Counted from the first letter of the stretch, positions 1 through 9,477 are shown. The stretch: 64,000 bases of DNA from Aeromicrobium endophyticum (GCF_003586285.1 NZ_QUBR01000001.1:372001-436000); one strand, 5' to 3'. The notes: a model not told the origin generated them from the letters alone. Numbers and translations: made by a program.

Positions 1-336
1 CGCGGCGTAGGTGACGTCGCGGTCCTTGCAGTCGTCGACCGAGTACTTGGGAGGCTCGAACCGGTGGTCGCGGAACGACAGGCTCATCGTCTCGGAGAAG
101 TCCTCGATCGGGGAGATCTCCTCGAAGATCTCCTCCAGACCGGACTTGGTGGACACGTCGGTGCGGCCGGCTGCAAGAGCGGCTTCGACACCTTCTTGCC
201 ACTTCTCGTCGCCGATCAGCCAAGCGAAGCTGTCGGTCTGCAGAGCGAGAAGCTCAGGGACCTCGAGGGGTTCTGCAATTTTGGCGAACGAGATACGGCG
301 GGGCTGAACAGATGCGGAGGTGCGCGAGGCGGCCAA
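1..336 (-). CDS. rpoB: RNA polymerase beta subunit, N-terminal 112 residues (cut by window edge)
   Basis: The reading frame runs off the left edge. It starts at a TTG (334-336) with a GGAAGGA Shine-Dalgarno at 343-349, six bases upstream. The translation shows the conserved beta-subunit N-terminus: [15 protein letters not shown], then [14 protein letters not shown], then the [15 protein letters not shown] and [16 protein letters not shown] blocks. RpoB is the catalytic beta subunit of RNA polymerase. Its usual upstream neighbour rplL is here about 12 kb away, because an mce operon lies between them, so rpoB needs its own promoter. A good candidate lies at 470-498. Confidence 0.96.
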   Translation of the reverse strand, partial: MAASRTSASVQPRRISFAKIAEPLEVPELLALQTDSFAWLIGDEKWQEGVEAALAAGRTDVSTKSGLEEIFEEISPIEDFSETMSLSFRDHRFEPPKYSVDDCKDRDVTYAA

Positions 337-469
337 GAGGGGTCCTTCCAAGGGCTCGCAGGCGGGTGGCTCGAGAGGTCGTGCTCCGCGCACGCCAATC
401 GACCCCGGTCAAGGGGCGCCAATCCATCTCAACCAGCAGATGGGCAGGACAAGGCGAGCGCGAAAGTTC

Positions 470-498
470 AGTGTAACGCGGGAGCCACGCCGAAGCAA
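470..498 (-). promoter_or_regulatory. Candidate housekeeping promoter of rpoB
   Basis: On the minus strand TTGCTT (493-498) is followed by a 17-base spacer and TACACT (470-475). Transcription would start near 463 and give a leader of about 127 nt before the TTG start. Both boxes and the spacer fit a primary-sigma promoter. It is called from sequence match only. Confidence 0.55.
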
Positions 499-614
499 GG
501 GCGGGCCTTGACAACGAGGGCTTTATAGGTGACGCTATTTGGCTTTTCGTGAGCGTCGTGACAGTTCCGTGCTGCAACGGCAACGTTTTCGGCCGGGCCG
601 CCGCAGCCTGTCGC

Positions 615-629
615 CGGGACGATCGTCCT
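615..629. repeat. 15-base palindromic element, copy 1
   Basis: CGGGACGATCGTCCT contains the perfect 12-base palindrome GGACGATCGTCC. The identical 15 bases recur at 12253-12267, upstream of mceG, so one copy flanks each end of the mce operon. It could be an operator or part of a terminator; the function is unknown. Confidence 0.5.
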
Positions 630-652
630 TGGTCGCCCTGACGGCGGCAGGC

Positions 653-1468
653 TCAGAGCGCCCGGATGTTGGCGACGCGCCAGCCGTCGGCGCCCTTGAC
701 CATCGACACCTTGATGCGGTTGGCGAAGACCGTGGGCTGGGCCGCATCGCCCACCAGGCGGGCCTGGTCGACGAACACCAGCACATCGGCCTGCTTCGAC
801 GAGCAGTCCTTGCCGCACGGCAGCGCCGCCGCCTCGCGGGTCGCGGCCTTGACGACGATCTGGCGCTGCGGCGCCAGCTCGGTCAGCGCCGGTGCGATCG
901 AGTCGAACTGCTTGGCGAAGGCCGGCGTCATGAGCGCCTTGGACGCCTTCAGGTGCTGGTCGAGCTGGTCGTAGCGGAACGAGAAGATGGTCTCGGCCGC
1001 ACCCGCTGCCGCCGACGACGCCTGGCTGCGCGAGCTGTCGAGGTCGTCGCCCGATCCCGGCGGGCTGACCATGAGGAACACGCCGGCCGCCAACGAGGCG
1101 AGCGCGAGCAGCGTGGCCGGCACCAGCCAGGCCAGGTCGCGCCGTGACGGTCGTGAACCGGGGGCACGCTCGGGCCGGACGTCGTCGCGCGTGCGCGCGG
1201 CGGCAGTCGCCACCGTGGGGGTCTTGATCACCGGCGGGGCCTTCTTGGCCACCGGCGCGGTCTTCGTGACCACCGGGGCGGACTTCTTGGCGACCGGGGC
1301 CGTCTTCTTCGCGACCGGGGCGGTGGCTGACGGCGCCGCCTGTTCGGGCCGCGCGACCTTCTTGGCCCGCGCCTTCCTCAGCGGGGCCTTCGCTGCCGGC
1401 GCGGGCGCGGCAGGAGCGGCTTCGCCGGCGATGCGGCGACGGCGGACGGGACCGGTCGAGTCGCTCAC
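653..1468 (-). CDS. Mce-associated membrane protein (second)
   Basis: This 271-residue protein has a basic, Ala/Pro/Lys-rich N-terminal third with repeats of the type PVAKKTAPVAKKSAPV (residues about 50-85). One transmembrane helix follows (LAWLVPATLLALASLAAGVFLMV, split around residue 120), then an extracytoplasmic domain of about 140 residues. This is the build of the Mam proteins that stabilise Mce complexes. It begins at a GTG overlapping the previous stop (GTGA), so it is the last translationally coupled gene of the mce operon. The Lys/Pro-rich tail resembles a histone-like linker and may bind nucleic acid or cell-wall polymer, but that is speculation. Confidence 0.82.
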   Translation of the reverse strand: MSDSTGPVRRRRIAGEAAPAAPAPAAKAPLRKARAKKVARPEQAAPSATAPVAKKTAPVAKKSAPVVTKTAPVAKKAPPVIKTPTVATAAARTRDDVRPERAPGSRPSRRDLAWLVPATLLALASLAAGVFLMVSPPGSGDDLDSSRSQASSAAAGAAETIFSFRYDQLDQHLKASKALMTPAFAKQFDSIAPALTELAPQRQIVVKAATREAAALPCGKDCSSKQADVLVFVDQARLVGDAAQPTVFANRIKVSMVKGADGWRVANIRAL

Positions 1469-2088
1469 TGGGCGTCACCTGCACCATCGGTCGGGGTCGG
1501 CTCGGTCGCGGCCGGCTCGGTCGGGGCTGGGGCGGACGCCGCCGGCGCGGTCTGGGCATCGACCGAGGCGACGCTCTCGAAGTTGGACACGAGCCACTTC
1601 CCCTTGTCCTTGCTGAACGTCACCTTCCAGCGGAAGCGGCGTTCGACCGCGGCCGGGTTGTCGGTGTTGGTGATCTTGGAGTCGACCGCGACGATCGCCG
1701 TCGCGGAGTCGTCGTCGATGCTGTCGATCGCGACCCCCTGCAGCTGGGCGTCGCCGCTGCGCTGCTTCTTGTCCTTGAGGGCACCGAAGACCGCGTCGGT
1801 GATCTTGACGAACTCGCGGTTGTACGACGGCGTGAGCAGTCCCTTGAGCCGCTTCTGGTAGTCGGCGAGGTCGGCCACGTCGTACGTGTTGTAGGCGGCC
1901 GCGAAGTCGCTGGCCCGCGAGATGACGGCATTGCGCTCGGCCTCGTCGTCGTCGCCGAGCCTCGGCAGCACCAGCGTCGCGACCATCACGAGCACGAGGC
2001 CCAGGACGAACACTCCCGCGAGGATCCTGATGACGAGGGGACGACGCGACCAGCTGGCTACTTGGTCACCGGATCGCTCAACAGCCAC
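1465..2088 (-). CDS. Mce-associated membrane protein (first)
   Basis: This 207-residue protein has a short cytoplasmic N-terminus, one membrane helix (residues about 20-43), then an SnoaL/Mam-like extracytoplasmic domain. The domain holds the features SRASDFAAAYNTYDVADL and LLTPSYNREF, and the tail is Pro/Thr/Ala-rich. Similar proteins follow mceF in actinobacterial mce operons and help assemble or stabilise the transporter. The chosen GTG start at 2088 overlaps the end of mceF by 31 bases. The stop overlaps the next start by four bases. Confidence 0.82.
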   Translation of the reverse strand: MAVERSGDQVASWSRRPLVIRILAGVFVLGLVLVMVATLVLPRLGDDDEAERNAVISRASDFAAAYNTYDVADLADYQKRLKGLLTPSYNREFVKITDAVFGALKDKKQRSGDAQLQGVAIDSIDDDSATAIVAVDSKITNTDNPAAVERRFRWKVTFSKDKGKWLVSNFESVASVDAQTAPAASAPAPTEPAATEPTPTDGAGDAQ

Positions 2089-3287
2089 TTCCAGGAGTCC
2101 TTTCCAGTTGCCGTGGGGCCGTCGTACGTGACGCTTCCCGCGGCGGAGCGACGCAGCACGGTCTTGGTCGGCTGCCTCGCGATGTTGTTCTTGACCTTAC
2201 AGTCCGTGTTCACGTCGAACGGAGCGTCGGAGATCACGTTCTCGGGACGCTTCTTGCGGTAGCCCGACGCGGCGCCGCCGTCCTGCGAGTACGTGCACGT
2301 CTTCGTGGTGTCGGTGAGCACGAGACCGAACTTGGCGTTGTACTGTCCGGTCTCCTTGCCACCGGCCGTGTCGGGCGCCAGCGCCGTGAACGAGCCCTCG
2401 AGCAGGTACGGGTACAGGATGAAGATCGCCTGCAGGCCCAGGACGTTGTCGGCCAGCGGCTTGTTGGCGACCACCAGGTCGCGCACGGCGTTGCCGAGGT
2501 CGGCGGAGTTCTCGTCGACCACCTTGCGCACCGTCGCGGCGCTGCCCGCGCCCTTGTCGAGCAGGCGACGCAGGTCGGGATCGGCGTCGACCAGCGTCTC
2601 GGACAGCAGGGCGAGGTTCTTGGAGAACGTCGAGAGCTGACCGCGCTTGTCGATCTGCGTCTGCAGCACGCTGTCGGAGTCGCGGATGAGCTCGCGCGTC
2701 ACGCCGATGTTGTCGTCGGCGGCCCGGATGAACTCCGACGACGTGTCGAGGATCCGCGCCAGGTCGGGTCCGGCTCCGTCGAAGGCCTGCCCGAGCTCGT
2801 CGACGACGGTGCGCAGGTTGTCGGTGTCGACCGAGGTGACGACGTTGTTGACGTCGACCAGCAGCGTGGTGGTGTCGATCGGGATGCGGCTGCGTGCCAC
2901 CGGGATCTTCGACCCGGCCTTGAGGTAGGGCGCGGAGGCCGACTGCGGCTGCAGGTCGACGTACTGCTCGCCGATGGCCGACTTGTTGGCCACGACGGCC
3001 ATGACGTCGGTCGACATCTTGGGCGCGTCGTCCTCGATGTCGAGCGTCGCGCGCACGCCGGCGCCGTCGAACTGCAGCTTGCTGACCTTGCCGACGGCGA
3101 TGCCGCGATACGTCACCTGGGCCCCGGCGAAGATGCCGCCGGAGTCGGTGAACTGCGCCGTGATGGGAAAGCTGCGGTCGACGACGAGCCGGTCGACCTG
3201 GGCGTAGCGCCCACCCACGAACGCGCCACCGATCACGGTGACGATCGCGAAGATGATCAGCTGGATCTTGGTGAGTCGGGTGATCAC
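2058..3287 (-). CDS. mceF: Mce family protein, MceF position
   Basis: This 409-residue protein begins at a GTG that overlaps the mceE stop (GTGA). It has one N-terminal membrane helix (LIIFAIVTVIGGAFVGG), an MlaD/Mce beta-barrel domain (about residues 35-115; motifs GAQVTYRGIAVGKV and SAIGEQYVDLQP), a long helical region, and a C-terminal unstructured tail. Mce proteins form a heterohexameric tunnel that carries lipids or sterols from the cell envelope to the YrbE permease. As the sixth mce gene after yrbEAB it occupies the MceF position. Confidence 0.9.
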   Translation of the reverse strand: MITRLTKIQLIIFAIVTVIGGAFVGGRYAQVDRLVVDRSFPITAQFTDSGGIFAGAQVTYRGIAVGKVSKLQFDGAGVRATLDIEDDAPKMSTDVMAVVANKSAIGEQYVDLQPQSASAPYLKAGSKIPVARSRIPIDTTTLLVDVNNVVTSVDTDNLRTVVDELGQAFDGAGPDLARILDTSSEFIRAADDNIGVTRELIRDSDSVLQTQIDKRGQLSTFSKNLALLSETLVDADPDLRRLLDKGAGSAATVRKVVDENSADLGNAVRDLVVANKPLADNVLGLQAIFILYPYLLEGSFTALAPDTAGGKETGQYNAKFGLVLTDTTKTCTYSQDGGAASGYRKKRPENVISDAPFDVNTDCKVKNNIARQPTKTVLRRSAAGSVTYDGPTATGKDSWKWLLSDPVTK

Positions 3288-4726
3288 GGGGCCACCGCCG
3301 GTTCGAGGAAGAGGGATGCCAGGTCGGCGGACGCTGCGTTGCTGACCGGCGCACGGCACGAGCCGAGCAGCGAGCACAGGAAGCCTCGCGACGGAGCGGT
3401 CGTCGTGGCCGGCGCCGGCGTGGGAGAGGCCGCGGCACCGCCCGCAGGGACCCCGCTGGGCTGACCGGTGCCGCTGCGACCGGAGGGCGCCGACCCGGAC
3501 GGCGAGCCGCCCGGGATCAGGCTGTTGACCAGGTCGCGCAGATCGGCGGTCGGGTCGGCGCCCGGCACGGCCTGCGGCGCCGGCACGCCGTCGGACCCCT
3601 GCGGGACGTCGGACGTGCTGGGTGCGGTCGAGCCGCTCGGGGTGGGCACCTGGTCGCTGAGGTCGAAGTCACCCAGGATGTTGGTGAGCTGCTCGACGCC
3701 GAGGTTGAGCTTGACCGAGAGATTGGCGAAGTCGCCGAAGCAGGCGCCTTCCTTGATCTCCTTCTGGCCGTTGCCGGCGTCCTGGCAACGGCCCGTCGCC
3801 GAGGCGACGCTGCCGCCGACGAAGCCGTCGGTGAACGGGAAGCTCAGCAGCGCCTGGGTGGACGTGGCCAGGTCGTCACCGGCCCGGGCCAGGTTGGTCA
3901 ACGTCGGTGTGAGCGCCTTGAGGTCGGCCACGGTGTCGGCCTTGGAGCTGCGGATGACGCCGGTCGCCACGTCGCCCAGGCGGTCGAGCGACTGCAGGAG
4001 GCCGACGAGCTCGTCGCGCTGGTCGTTGACGACACGCAGCGCCTCGGGCAGGTCGTCGAGCGCGCCGGTGATGGCATCGGTCTGGTCGTTGGCCGCGATC
4101 GCGAGCCGGTTGACCTTCTCGAGCGAGGTCAGCAGCTCTTCCTTGTTGGCGTCGAGCTGGCCGATGAAGTCCGACGTGGTGTTCAGGAGCTCCTTGACCT
4201 CGGGCTCGTTGCCACCGAGCGCGTTGTTGAGCTCGCGCACGATGGTGTTGGTCTTCTCGAGGCCGCCGCCGTTGAACAGCAGCGAGGCCGCGCCCAGCAC
4301 CTCCTCGATCTCGGGATTGCGTCCGGAGCGCTCGAGCGGGATCTTGTCGCCGTCGCCGAGGCGCCCCGTGGCGCCGGTGGCCGGCGGCGCCAACGAGACG
4401 AACTTCTCGCCCAGCAGGCTGGTCTGGCGGATCGTGGCCACGGCGTTGTCGGGCAGCTTCGCGTCGCGGTTGACCTCGACCGTGACGCTGGCCGTCCAGC
4501 CGTCGAGCTTGATGTCCTTGACCTTGCCGACCGCGATGTCGTTGACGCGGACGGCGCTCTGCGGCACCAGGTCGAGCACGTCGCGGAACTGGATCGTGAC
4601 CTTGTACGGCTTGCTTCCGAGGTCGGCGCCTCCGGGCAGGGGCAGCTGGTAGGGCGAGAAGCCGCAGCCGCTGAGGGCGAGCGCGCTCGCGAGGGCCACG
4701 ATGGCGCCGGTCGTCCTGGATCTCAT
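3284..4726 (-). CDS. mceE: Mce family lipoprotein, MceE (LprK-like)
   Basis: The ATG at 4724-4726 overlaps the mceD stop (ATGA) and gives 480 residues. The N-terminus is a lipoprotein signal (MRSRTTGAIVALASALALSGC, lipobox LSGC), as expected for the MceE/LprK subunit. The Mce barrel follows (VRVNDIAVGKVKDI; TSLLGEKFVSL), then a helical region, then a long low-complexity Pro/Ser/Gly/Thr tail (about residues 365-440). An upstream in-frame ATG exists, but the lipobox shows that it is not the start. It forms one chain of the heterohexameric lipid tunnel. Confidence 0.92.
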   Translation of the reverse strand: MRSRTTGAIVALASALALSGCGFSPYQLPLPGGADLGSKPYKVTIQFRDVLDLVPQSAVRVNDIAVGKVKDIKLDGWTASVTVEVNRDAKLPDNAVATIRQTSLLGEKFVSLAPPATGATGRLGDGDKIPLERSGRNPEIEEVLGAASLLFNGGGLEKTNTIVRELNNALGGNEPEVKELLNTTSDFIGQLDANKEELLTSLEKVNRLAIAANDQTDAITGALDDLPEALRVVNDQRDELVGLLQSLDRLGDVATGVIRSSKADTVADLKALTPTLTNLARAGDDLATSTQALLSFPFTDGFVGGSVASATGRCQDAGNGQKEIKEGACFGDFANLSVKLNLGVEQLTNILGDFDLSDQVPTPSGSTAPSTSDVPQGSDGVPAPQAVPGADPTADLRDLVNSLIPGGSPSGSAPSGRSGTGQPSGVPAGGAAASPTPAPATTTAPSRGFLCSLLGSCRAPVSNAASADLASLFLEPAVAP

Positions 4727-5946
4727 CACTGCACCGCCAGCATCTCGGCCACCGAGGAGTTGACCTTCTCGATCGTCGGCGCGGGCAGCCCGCTCGCGGC
4801 CGCGGCGCGCGGCCTGGCGGCGTCGCCGCCACCGGTCAACCCACCGGTCAACCCGTCGGTGAGCCCGCCGGTCAGGCCTCCGAGCAGGTTGGTGAGGTCC
4901 TTGCAGCCGCCCTCGACGGGCGTCTGCCCGAGCAGGTTGCACAGCAGGCCCGCGGGATCGCCCAACGAGCCGGCGAGGAACTCGGGGATGTCGGCGCGCG
5001 TGTCGAGCGTGCCGGACGTGCCGTTGTAGGCCAGCGCGACGTTGGACAGCGCGGTCGGTGCCGAGACGGTGATCTTCTCGAGCTCGGACTTGCGCTTGGC
5101 GAGCACGTTGGCCAGCGAGGCGATGTTGTCGACGTTGCCCCGCAGCGCCGAGCGGTTCTCCTTGACCAGGCCGTTGACGTCGACCAGGGCCTTGCTGAGC
5201 GCGGCCAACGTCGCGGCGAGGTCGTCGCGCTCCCCCGCCAGCACCTCGGAGACCTGCGCGGTGCTGTCGTTGAACGCCCGCACCGAGGAGTCGTTGGTCT
5301 TGAGCAGCGAGACGAACTGGTTGACCTCGCGAAGGCTGCCGAACAGCTCGTCCTTGTTGTCCGAGAGGGTCGAGCTGAGCTTGCCGAAGTTCTTCAAGGT
5401 CTCGTTGACCTGCGCGCCCTGACCGCCGAGCTGCTCGGAGGCGCCGTCGACGAGCTTGCTCAGCGGCCCCTGCGCGTCGTCCCCCTTGGGGCCGAGCGCG
5501 ACCGACAGGTCGTCGAGCGACTGGTAGACCGCATCGAGCTCGACCGGCACGGCCGTGCGATCGACCGGCAGGTAGGCGTTGTCCTTCAGGACCGCACCGC
5601 CGTCGTAGGCCGGCGCGAGCTGGATGAAGCGGTCGCCGACGATCGAGGGCGAGACCACGACGGCCTTGACGTCGGCCGGCAGCTTCTGCTTGCCGTCGTA
5701 GCCGATCTTGACCCGGACGACCTTGCCGCGCGGGGTCAGGCTCTCGACGGTGCCGACCTCGACGCCGAGGATCTTGACCTGGGACCCCTTGTAGACCGAG
5801 TTGGTCTGGTCGAAGTCGACGGTCAGGTAGCGCTTGTCGTCGCCGTTGTTGAGGAACAGCAAGGTCGCCGCGATCAGCAGCAGGACGACGACGCCGGCCA
5901 GGACCTTGGAGAAGCCGGCGAACCGTTGAGCCATGGAACCGCTCAC
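4726..5946 (-). CDS. mceD: Mce family protein, MceD position
   Basis: This 406-residue protein has an N-terminal membrane helix (VLAGVVVLLLIAATLLFL), a Mce barrel (KILGVEVGTVESL; PSIVGDRFIQLAPAY) and a helical segment rich in LSSTL/ELFGSLREV patterns. Near the C-terminus is a short tandem repeat, LLGGLTGGLTDGLTGGLTGG (codons around 4830-4890). Four-base overlaps on both sides tie it to mceC and mceE. Its role is as a subunit of the envelope lipid-transfer tunnel. Confidence 0.9.
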   Translation of the reverse strand: MSGSMAQRFAGFSKVLAGVVVLLLIAATLLFLNNGDDKRYLTVDFDQTNSVYKGSQVKILGVEVGTVESLTPRGKVVRVKIGYDGKQKLPADVKAVVVSPSIVGDRFIQLAPAYDGGAVLKDNAYLPVDRTAVPVELDAVYQSLDDLSVALGPKGDDAQGPLSKLVDGASEQLGGQGAQVNETLKNFGKLSSTLSDNKDELFGSLREVNQFVSLLKTNDSSVRAFNDSTAQVSEVLAGERDDLAATLAALSKALVDVNGLVKENRSALRGNVDNIASLANVLAKRKSELEKITVSAPTALSNVALAYNGTSGTLDTRADIPEFLAGSLGDPAGLLCNLLGQTPVEGGCKDLTNLLGGLTGGLTDGLTGGLTGGGDAARPRAAAASGLPAPTIEKVNSSVAEMLAVQ

Positions 5947-6947
5947 TGTGCTGCCCCCTTCGGTGTCAGTGCATCGGTCAGCTGCTGCGTCACTCCGCCC
6001 AAGGACGTCAGGCCGCCCAGGTAGGTGTCGAACCAGGGCCCGGTGCCGAGCGCGTTGGCGAAGACCGTCGTGAAGCCGGGATACACCCGCAGGGCCTCGT
6101 CGATGCTGGCCTCGTTCTTGCGCAGCATGTCGGTGACCTTGTCGAGCTGCCGGAGAGCCGGCAGCAGGTCGGAGCGCGTGTCCTTGACAAGGCCCCGCAG
6201 CTGGGTCGAGATGGTCTGCGTCGAGACCAGCAGCCGGTGGATCGAGTCGCGCCGCTCGCTGATCGCGCGAAAGAGCGTGTCGGAGTCCTTGAACAGCGTC
6301 ACGAGCTCGTCGTTGCGGCTGTTGAGCACCCCGGAGACCTTCTTGAGGCTGACGAGCAGCGTGTTGATCTGCTCGTCGCGGGCGGCCAGGTTGCGCGACA
6401 GGTCGGACACGCCCTTGATCGCCGCACGGAACTCGGCCGGCGTCTGCTCGGAGATGTCGCCGAGCGTGGTGAGCGCCTCGGACAGCTGGGGGATGTCGAG
6501 CTGGTCGGTGGTGCGGCTGAGGTCGGAGAAGGCCTGGACGACGTCGTACGGCGCGATCGTCCGCTCGAGCGGGATCGTGCTGCCCTCGGGCAGCTGGCCC
6601 TTGCCCTTCGGGGTGAGCGCCAGGAACTCAGCACCCAGCAGCGTGCGGATGCGGATGTCGGCCCCGGTCTCGGCCCCGAACTTGGTTCCCTTGTCGATCC
6701 GGAACGTCACCTTGACCTTGTTGCCGTCGAGCGCGATGTCCTGCACCTTGCCCACCGAGACGCCCGCCACGCGGACCTCGTTGCCGGACTTCAGCGAGCC
6801 GATCTCGGCGAACTCGGCGTGGTAGACGTCGCCGCTGCCGATGATCGGCAGGCGGTCGGCGCGGAAGGCACCGAGCATCATGGCCACGATCAGCGCCAGG
6901 CCGATGACGCCGATGATGACGGGGTTGCGTTCGCGGAAGGGCTTCAT
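5943..6947 (-). CDS. mceC: Mce family protein, MceC position
   Basis: The start MKPFRERNP at 6947 overlaps the mceB stop (ATGA) and gives 334 residues. One N-terminal helix (VIIGVIGLALIVAMMLGAF) is followed by the Mce barrel (NEVRVAGVSVGKVQDI; RTLLGAEFLALTPKG) and a long helical region with a repeated L..L/S pattern. It lacks the long disordered tail of MceA and MceE. Together with the neighbouring mce genes it would build the periplasm-spanning lipid tunnel. Confidence 0.9.
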   Translation of the reverse strand: MKPFRERNPVIIGVIGLALIVAMMLGAFRADRLPIIGSGDVYHAEFAEIGSLKSGNEVRVAGVSVGKVQDIALDGNKVKVTFRIDKGTKFGAETGADIRIRTLLGAEFLALTPKGKGQLPEGSTIPLERTIAPYDVVQAFSDLSRTTDQLDIPQLSEALTTLGDISEQTPAEFRAAIKGVSDLSRNLAARDEQINTLLVSLKKVSGVLNSRNDELVTLFKDSDTLFRAISERRDSIHRLLVSTQTISTQLRGLVKDTRSDLLPALRQLDKVTDMLRKNEASIDEALRVYPGFTTVFANALGTGPWFDTYLGGLTSLGGVTQQLTDALTPKGAAQ

Positions 6948-8038
6948 CGGTCGTACCCCGGCTGGTCGCAGCGGTCGTTGCCGATCTTCACCGGATCGGG
7001 CCCGGTCAGGTCGATCGGCGTCGCGGGCAGGGTGAGCCCCGGCAGCTTGATCGGCGGGATCGTCAAGGTGCCCTTGATCGAGCACAGGTAGAAGTTGAAC
7101 TCGCTGCCGCTGGAGGCGACCGTGCCGAGCTTGGACGTCTTGATCGGCAGGATCTGGATGGCGCTGGAGATCGTGGCCAGGTTGCGGTCGGACGACAGGT
7201 TCTTGGTCAGCGCGTTGAGCTGCTTGATGTCCTCGGTGAGCGCCGGCCGGCCCTGGACGAGCAGGTCGGACGTCTCGTCGGTCAGGTCGGAGATCGAGTC
7301 GACCGAGTCGAGGATCGCGTTGCGGTCGTCCTTGAGGCCGGTCACGAACTGCTGCAGCGTGTCGATCGTGTCGGTCAGCTCTCGGTCGCGCGAGCCCACC
7401 GTGTCGAGCACCGTGCTGAGGTTGGTGATGACGTCGCCGATCAGCTGGTCGCGGCCGGCCAGCGTGCTGGTGAGCGAGGCCGTGCGCGCCAGCAGGTTCT
7501 GGACGTTGCCGCCCTCGCCCTGCAACGTCTGCACGATCTCGTAGGCGAACTTGTTGGTGTCCTCAGGCGACAGCGCCTGGAACACCGGCTTGAAGCCGTT
7601 GAGCAGCACGGTGAGGTCGAGCGCCTCCTTGGTGCGCGACTCGGGGATCGTGCTGTCGGGCTTGAGCACCGTCGTGGCACCGTCCGCGCCCTGGGTGAGA
7701 GCGATGTAGCGCTGGCCCACCAGGTTGCGGAACTTGATCGTGGCGTTGGTGTTGGCGGTCAGGGGCACGTCGGAGTCGACGCCGAAGGTGACCTGCGCCT
7801 TGTCGCGGTCGATGATCTTGATGTCGGAGACCGACCCGACCGCGACGCCGGCGATGCGCACGTCGTCGCCCTTGGCCATGCCGGTGACGTCGGTGAAGAT
7901 CGCCTTGTACTTGTTGCGGTCGCCGAACGACCCGTTGCTGAGGGTGAGGGCCAGCACGAGGGTGGCCAGGCCGGTGAAGGCGAAGAAGAAGCCCAGCTTC
8001 AGGGCCGCTCCCATGGACTCGCGATCGAGCTGCTTCAT
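6944..8038 (-). CDS. mceB: Mce family protein, MceB position
   Basis: This 364-residue protein has an N-terminal membrane helix (LGFFFAFTGLATLVLAL), a Mce barrel (DDVRIAGVAVGSVSDI; RNLVGQRYIAL), a helical section, and a C-terminal segment with FYLCSIKG. Two cysteines near the C-terminus (about residues 316 and 358) could form a disulphide, a common feature of MceB proteins. The gene overlaps mceA and mceC by four bases each. It is a subunit of the lipid tunnel. Confidence 0.9.
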   Translation of the reverse strand: MKQLDRESMGAALKLGFFFAFTGLATLVLALTLSNGSFGDRNKYKAIFTDVTGMAKGDDVRIAGVAVGSVSDIKIIDRDKAQVTFGVDSDVPLTANTNATIKFRNLVGQRYIALTQGADGATTVLKPDSTIPESRTKEALDLTVLLNGFKPVFQALSPEDTNKFAYEIVQTLQGEGGNVQNLLARTASLTSTLAGRDQLIGDVITNLSTVLDTVGSRDRELTDTIDTLQQFVTGLKDDRNAILDSVDSISDLTDETSDLLVQGRPALTEDIKQLNALTKNLSSDRNLATISSAIQILPIKTSKLGTVASSGSEFNFYLCSIKGTLTIPPIKLPGLTLPATPIDLTGPDPVKIGNDRCDQPGYDR

Positions 8039-9474
8039 CGGGCCGTCACCGCCGATCCGCGCATCACGGGGCTGATCATGAGCGAGCCGATGTCGGGCAC
8101 GTCGCTGGGCGACATCCCGAGCGAGGCCCCGAGGAACACGTTGAGCTCCTCACGCTCGTCGGCGGAGTCGATGCCGATCGCGCTGGGCTGGACGAGGTCC
8201 TGGAGCTCGAGGCTGTTGGCGGCGGTGCGGTTCTTGGAGAAGTCGCTGTCGGAGCCGAACTTGGTGTGGCTGCTCTTGACGCCGACCAGCTTGTAGACAT
8301 CGGCAGGCACCGTGAACGGGTTGGCCTGGGACGAGTACTTCTCCTGCTGGGCGCGACCCTTGTTGATCTCGTTGAGGTCGAGGCACGTGGGGGCGGCCGC
8401 GTTGCTGGCGTTGACGTCCTTGCCGTTCTTGGCCGACGGACCGGTGGAGGCGCGGTCGAGGTCGGCCTTGGAGACATCGGTGTTCTCGTTGGCCTTGTAG
8501 GCATCGGGCTGCTTGATGAGCTCGACGTCGATGTGCAGCGTCCCGCCGCGGTAGGCGCTGTCGAGTCGCGGGATGAGGGTCGACATCGACCTCAGGAAGC
8601 ACGGGAAGGTCACGGAGTAGTCGCCCACCGTCTCGAGCACGGGTCGCGTCTCCTTGGCCAGCCGCTGCAGGTTGTCGCCGTTGTCGCGCGTGAAGGTGGT
8701 CAGGGTGTCGGCCAGGCGGGTGCCCTCGTCGAAGAACGCCGCGAGCTGCGCCTTCTTGGCCACCAGCGTGTTGCCGGTGACGACGGTGTTGCGCAGCACC
8801 CGTCCGAGGTCGGGCAGCGCCGCGGTGTACCCGTCAGAGACCGTGCCGAGCTTGTTGACGTCGGTCACGAGCTGAGGCACCTCGGGGTTGAGCTTCTTGA
8901 GGTAGCTGTTGAGCGTCACGAGCGTCTCGCCCAGCTGCTTGCCGCGGCCGTCGAGCGCCGACGAGACCGCGCTGAGCGTGTACGACAGGCTGGCCGGGTC
9001 GACGGCCTCGAGCAACGGGTAGAGGTCGTTGAGCAACGTCTCGACCTCGATCGGCACGTTGGCCTTGGCGATCGTGTCGCCGGCCTGCAGCGCGTCGCCG
9101 CCGGCACCGCCGGTCGGCGGGATGAGGGCGACGTACTTCTCGCCGAACAGGGTCTTGGGCACGAGCTGCGCCGTCACGTCCTTCGGGACGTCGCCGATGA
9201 GCTTGGGGTTCATGCCGAGCGTCAGCTTGACGCCGTCGCCGTCGGGCTGGACCTTGCGGACCTCGCCGACGATCATGCCTCGCAGCTTGACGTCGGCGTT
9301 GCGCGGCAGGTTGACGCCCGTGGTGTCGGTCGTGAGGGTGACGTTGTCGTAGTCGACGAATGCCTTGGTGAAGAAGGCGTAGGTGACCCAGACGAAGAAC
9401 ACGACCATGGCCACGAAGAGCGCGCCGAGCACCTTCAGCGAGGAGCCTCGCTCGAGGACGGGGGTGCGTGCCAT
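8035..9474 (-). CDS. mceA: Mce family protein, MceA position
   Basis: This 479-residue protein is the first mce gene after the permeases. The N-terminal helix (VLGALFVAMVVFFVWVTYAFF) precedes a Mce barrel (ADVKLRGMIVGEVRKV; TLFGEKYVALIPP), a helical region and a long C-terminal domain. That domain includes SYRGGTLHID-like and cysteine-containing segments typical of MceA. Only three bases separate it from yrbEB upstream. The substrate is not evident; cholesterol, fatty acids or phospholipids are known for other mce clusters. Confidence 0.91.
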   Translation of the reverse strand: MARTPVLERGSSLKVLGALFVAMVVFFVWVTYAFFTKAFVDYDNVTLTTDTTGVNLPRNADVKLRGMIVGEVRKVQPDGDGVKLTLGMNPKLIGDVPKDVTAQLVPKTLFGEKYVALIPPTGGAGGDALQAGDTIAKANVPIEVETLLNDLYPLLEAVDPASLSYTLSAVSSALDGRGKQLGETLVTLNSYLKKLNPEVPQLVTDVNKLGTVSDGYTAALPDLGRVLRNTVVTGNTLVAKKAQLAAFFDEGTRLADTLTTFTRDNGDNLQRLAKETRPVLETVGDYSVTFPCFLRSMSTLIPRLDSAYRGGTLHIDVELIKQPDAYKANENTDVSKADLDRASTGPSAKNGKDVNASNAAAPTCLDLNEINKGRAQQEKYSSQANPFTVPADVYKLVGVKSSHTKFGSDSDFSKNRTAANSLELQDLVQPSAIGIDSADEREELNVFLGASLGMSPSDVPDIGSLMISPVMRGSAVTAR

Positions 9475-9477
9475 GGG

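Larger units (their letters stand above)
337..652. other. Intergenic region between mce operon end and rpoB
   Basis: No credible gene is seen in these 316 bases. The stretch is less G+C-rich than its surroundings. It holds the rpoB promoter candidate, a second TATAAA-like element near 523-530 on the minus strand, and the palindrome at 615-629 just after the mce operon. No clear hairpin followed by a T-run was found for the mce operon. Confidence 0.6.
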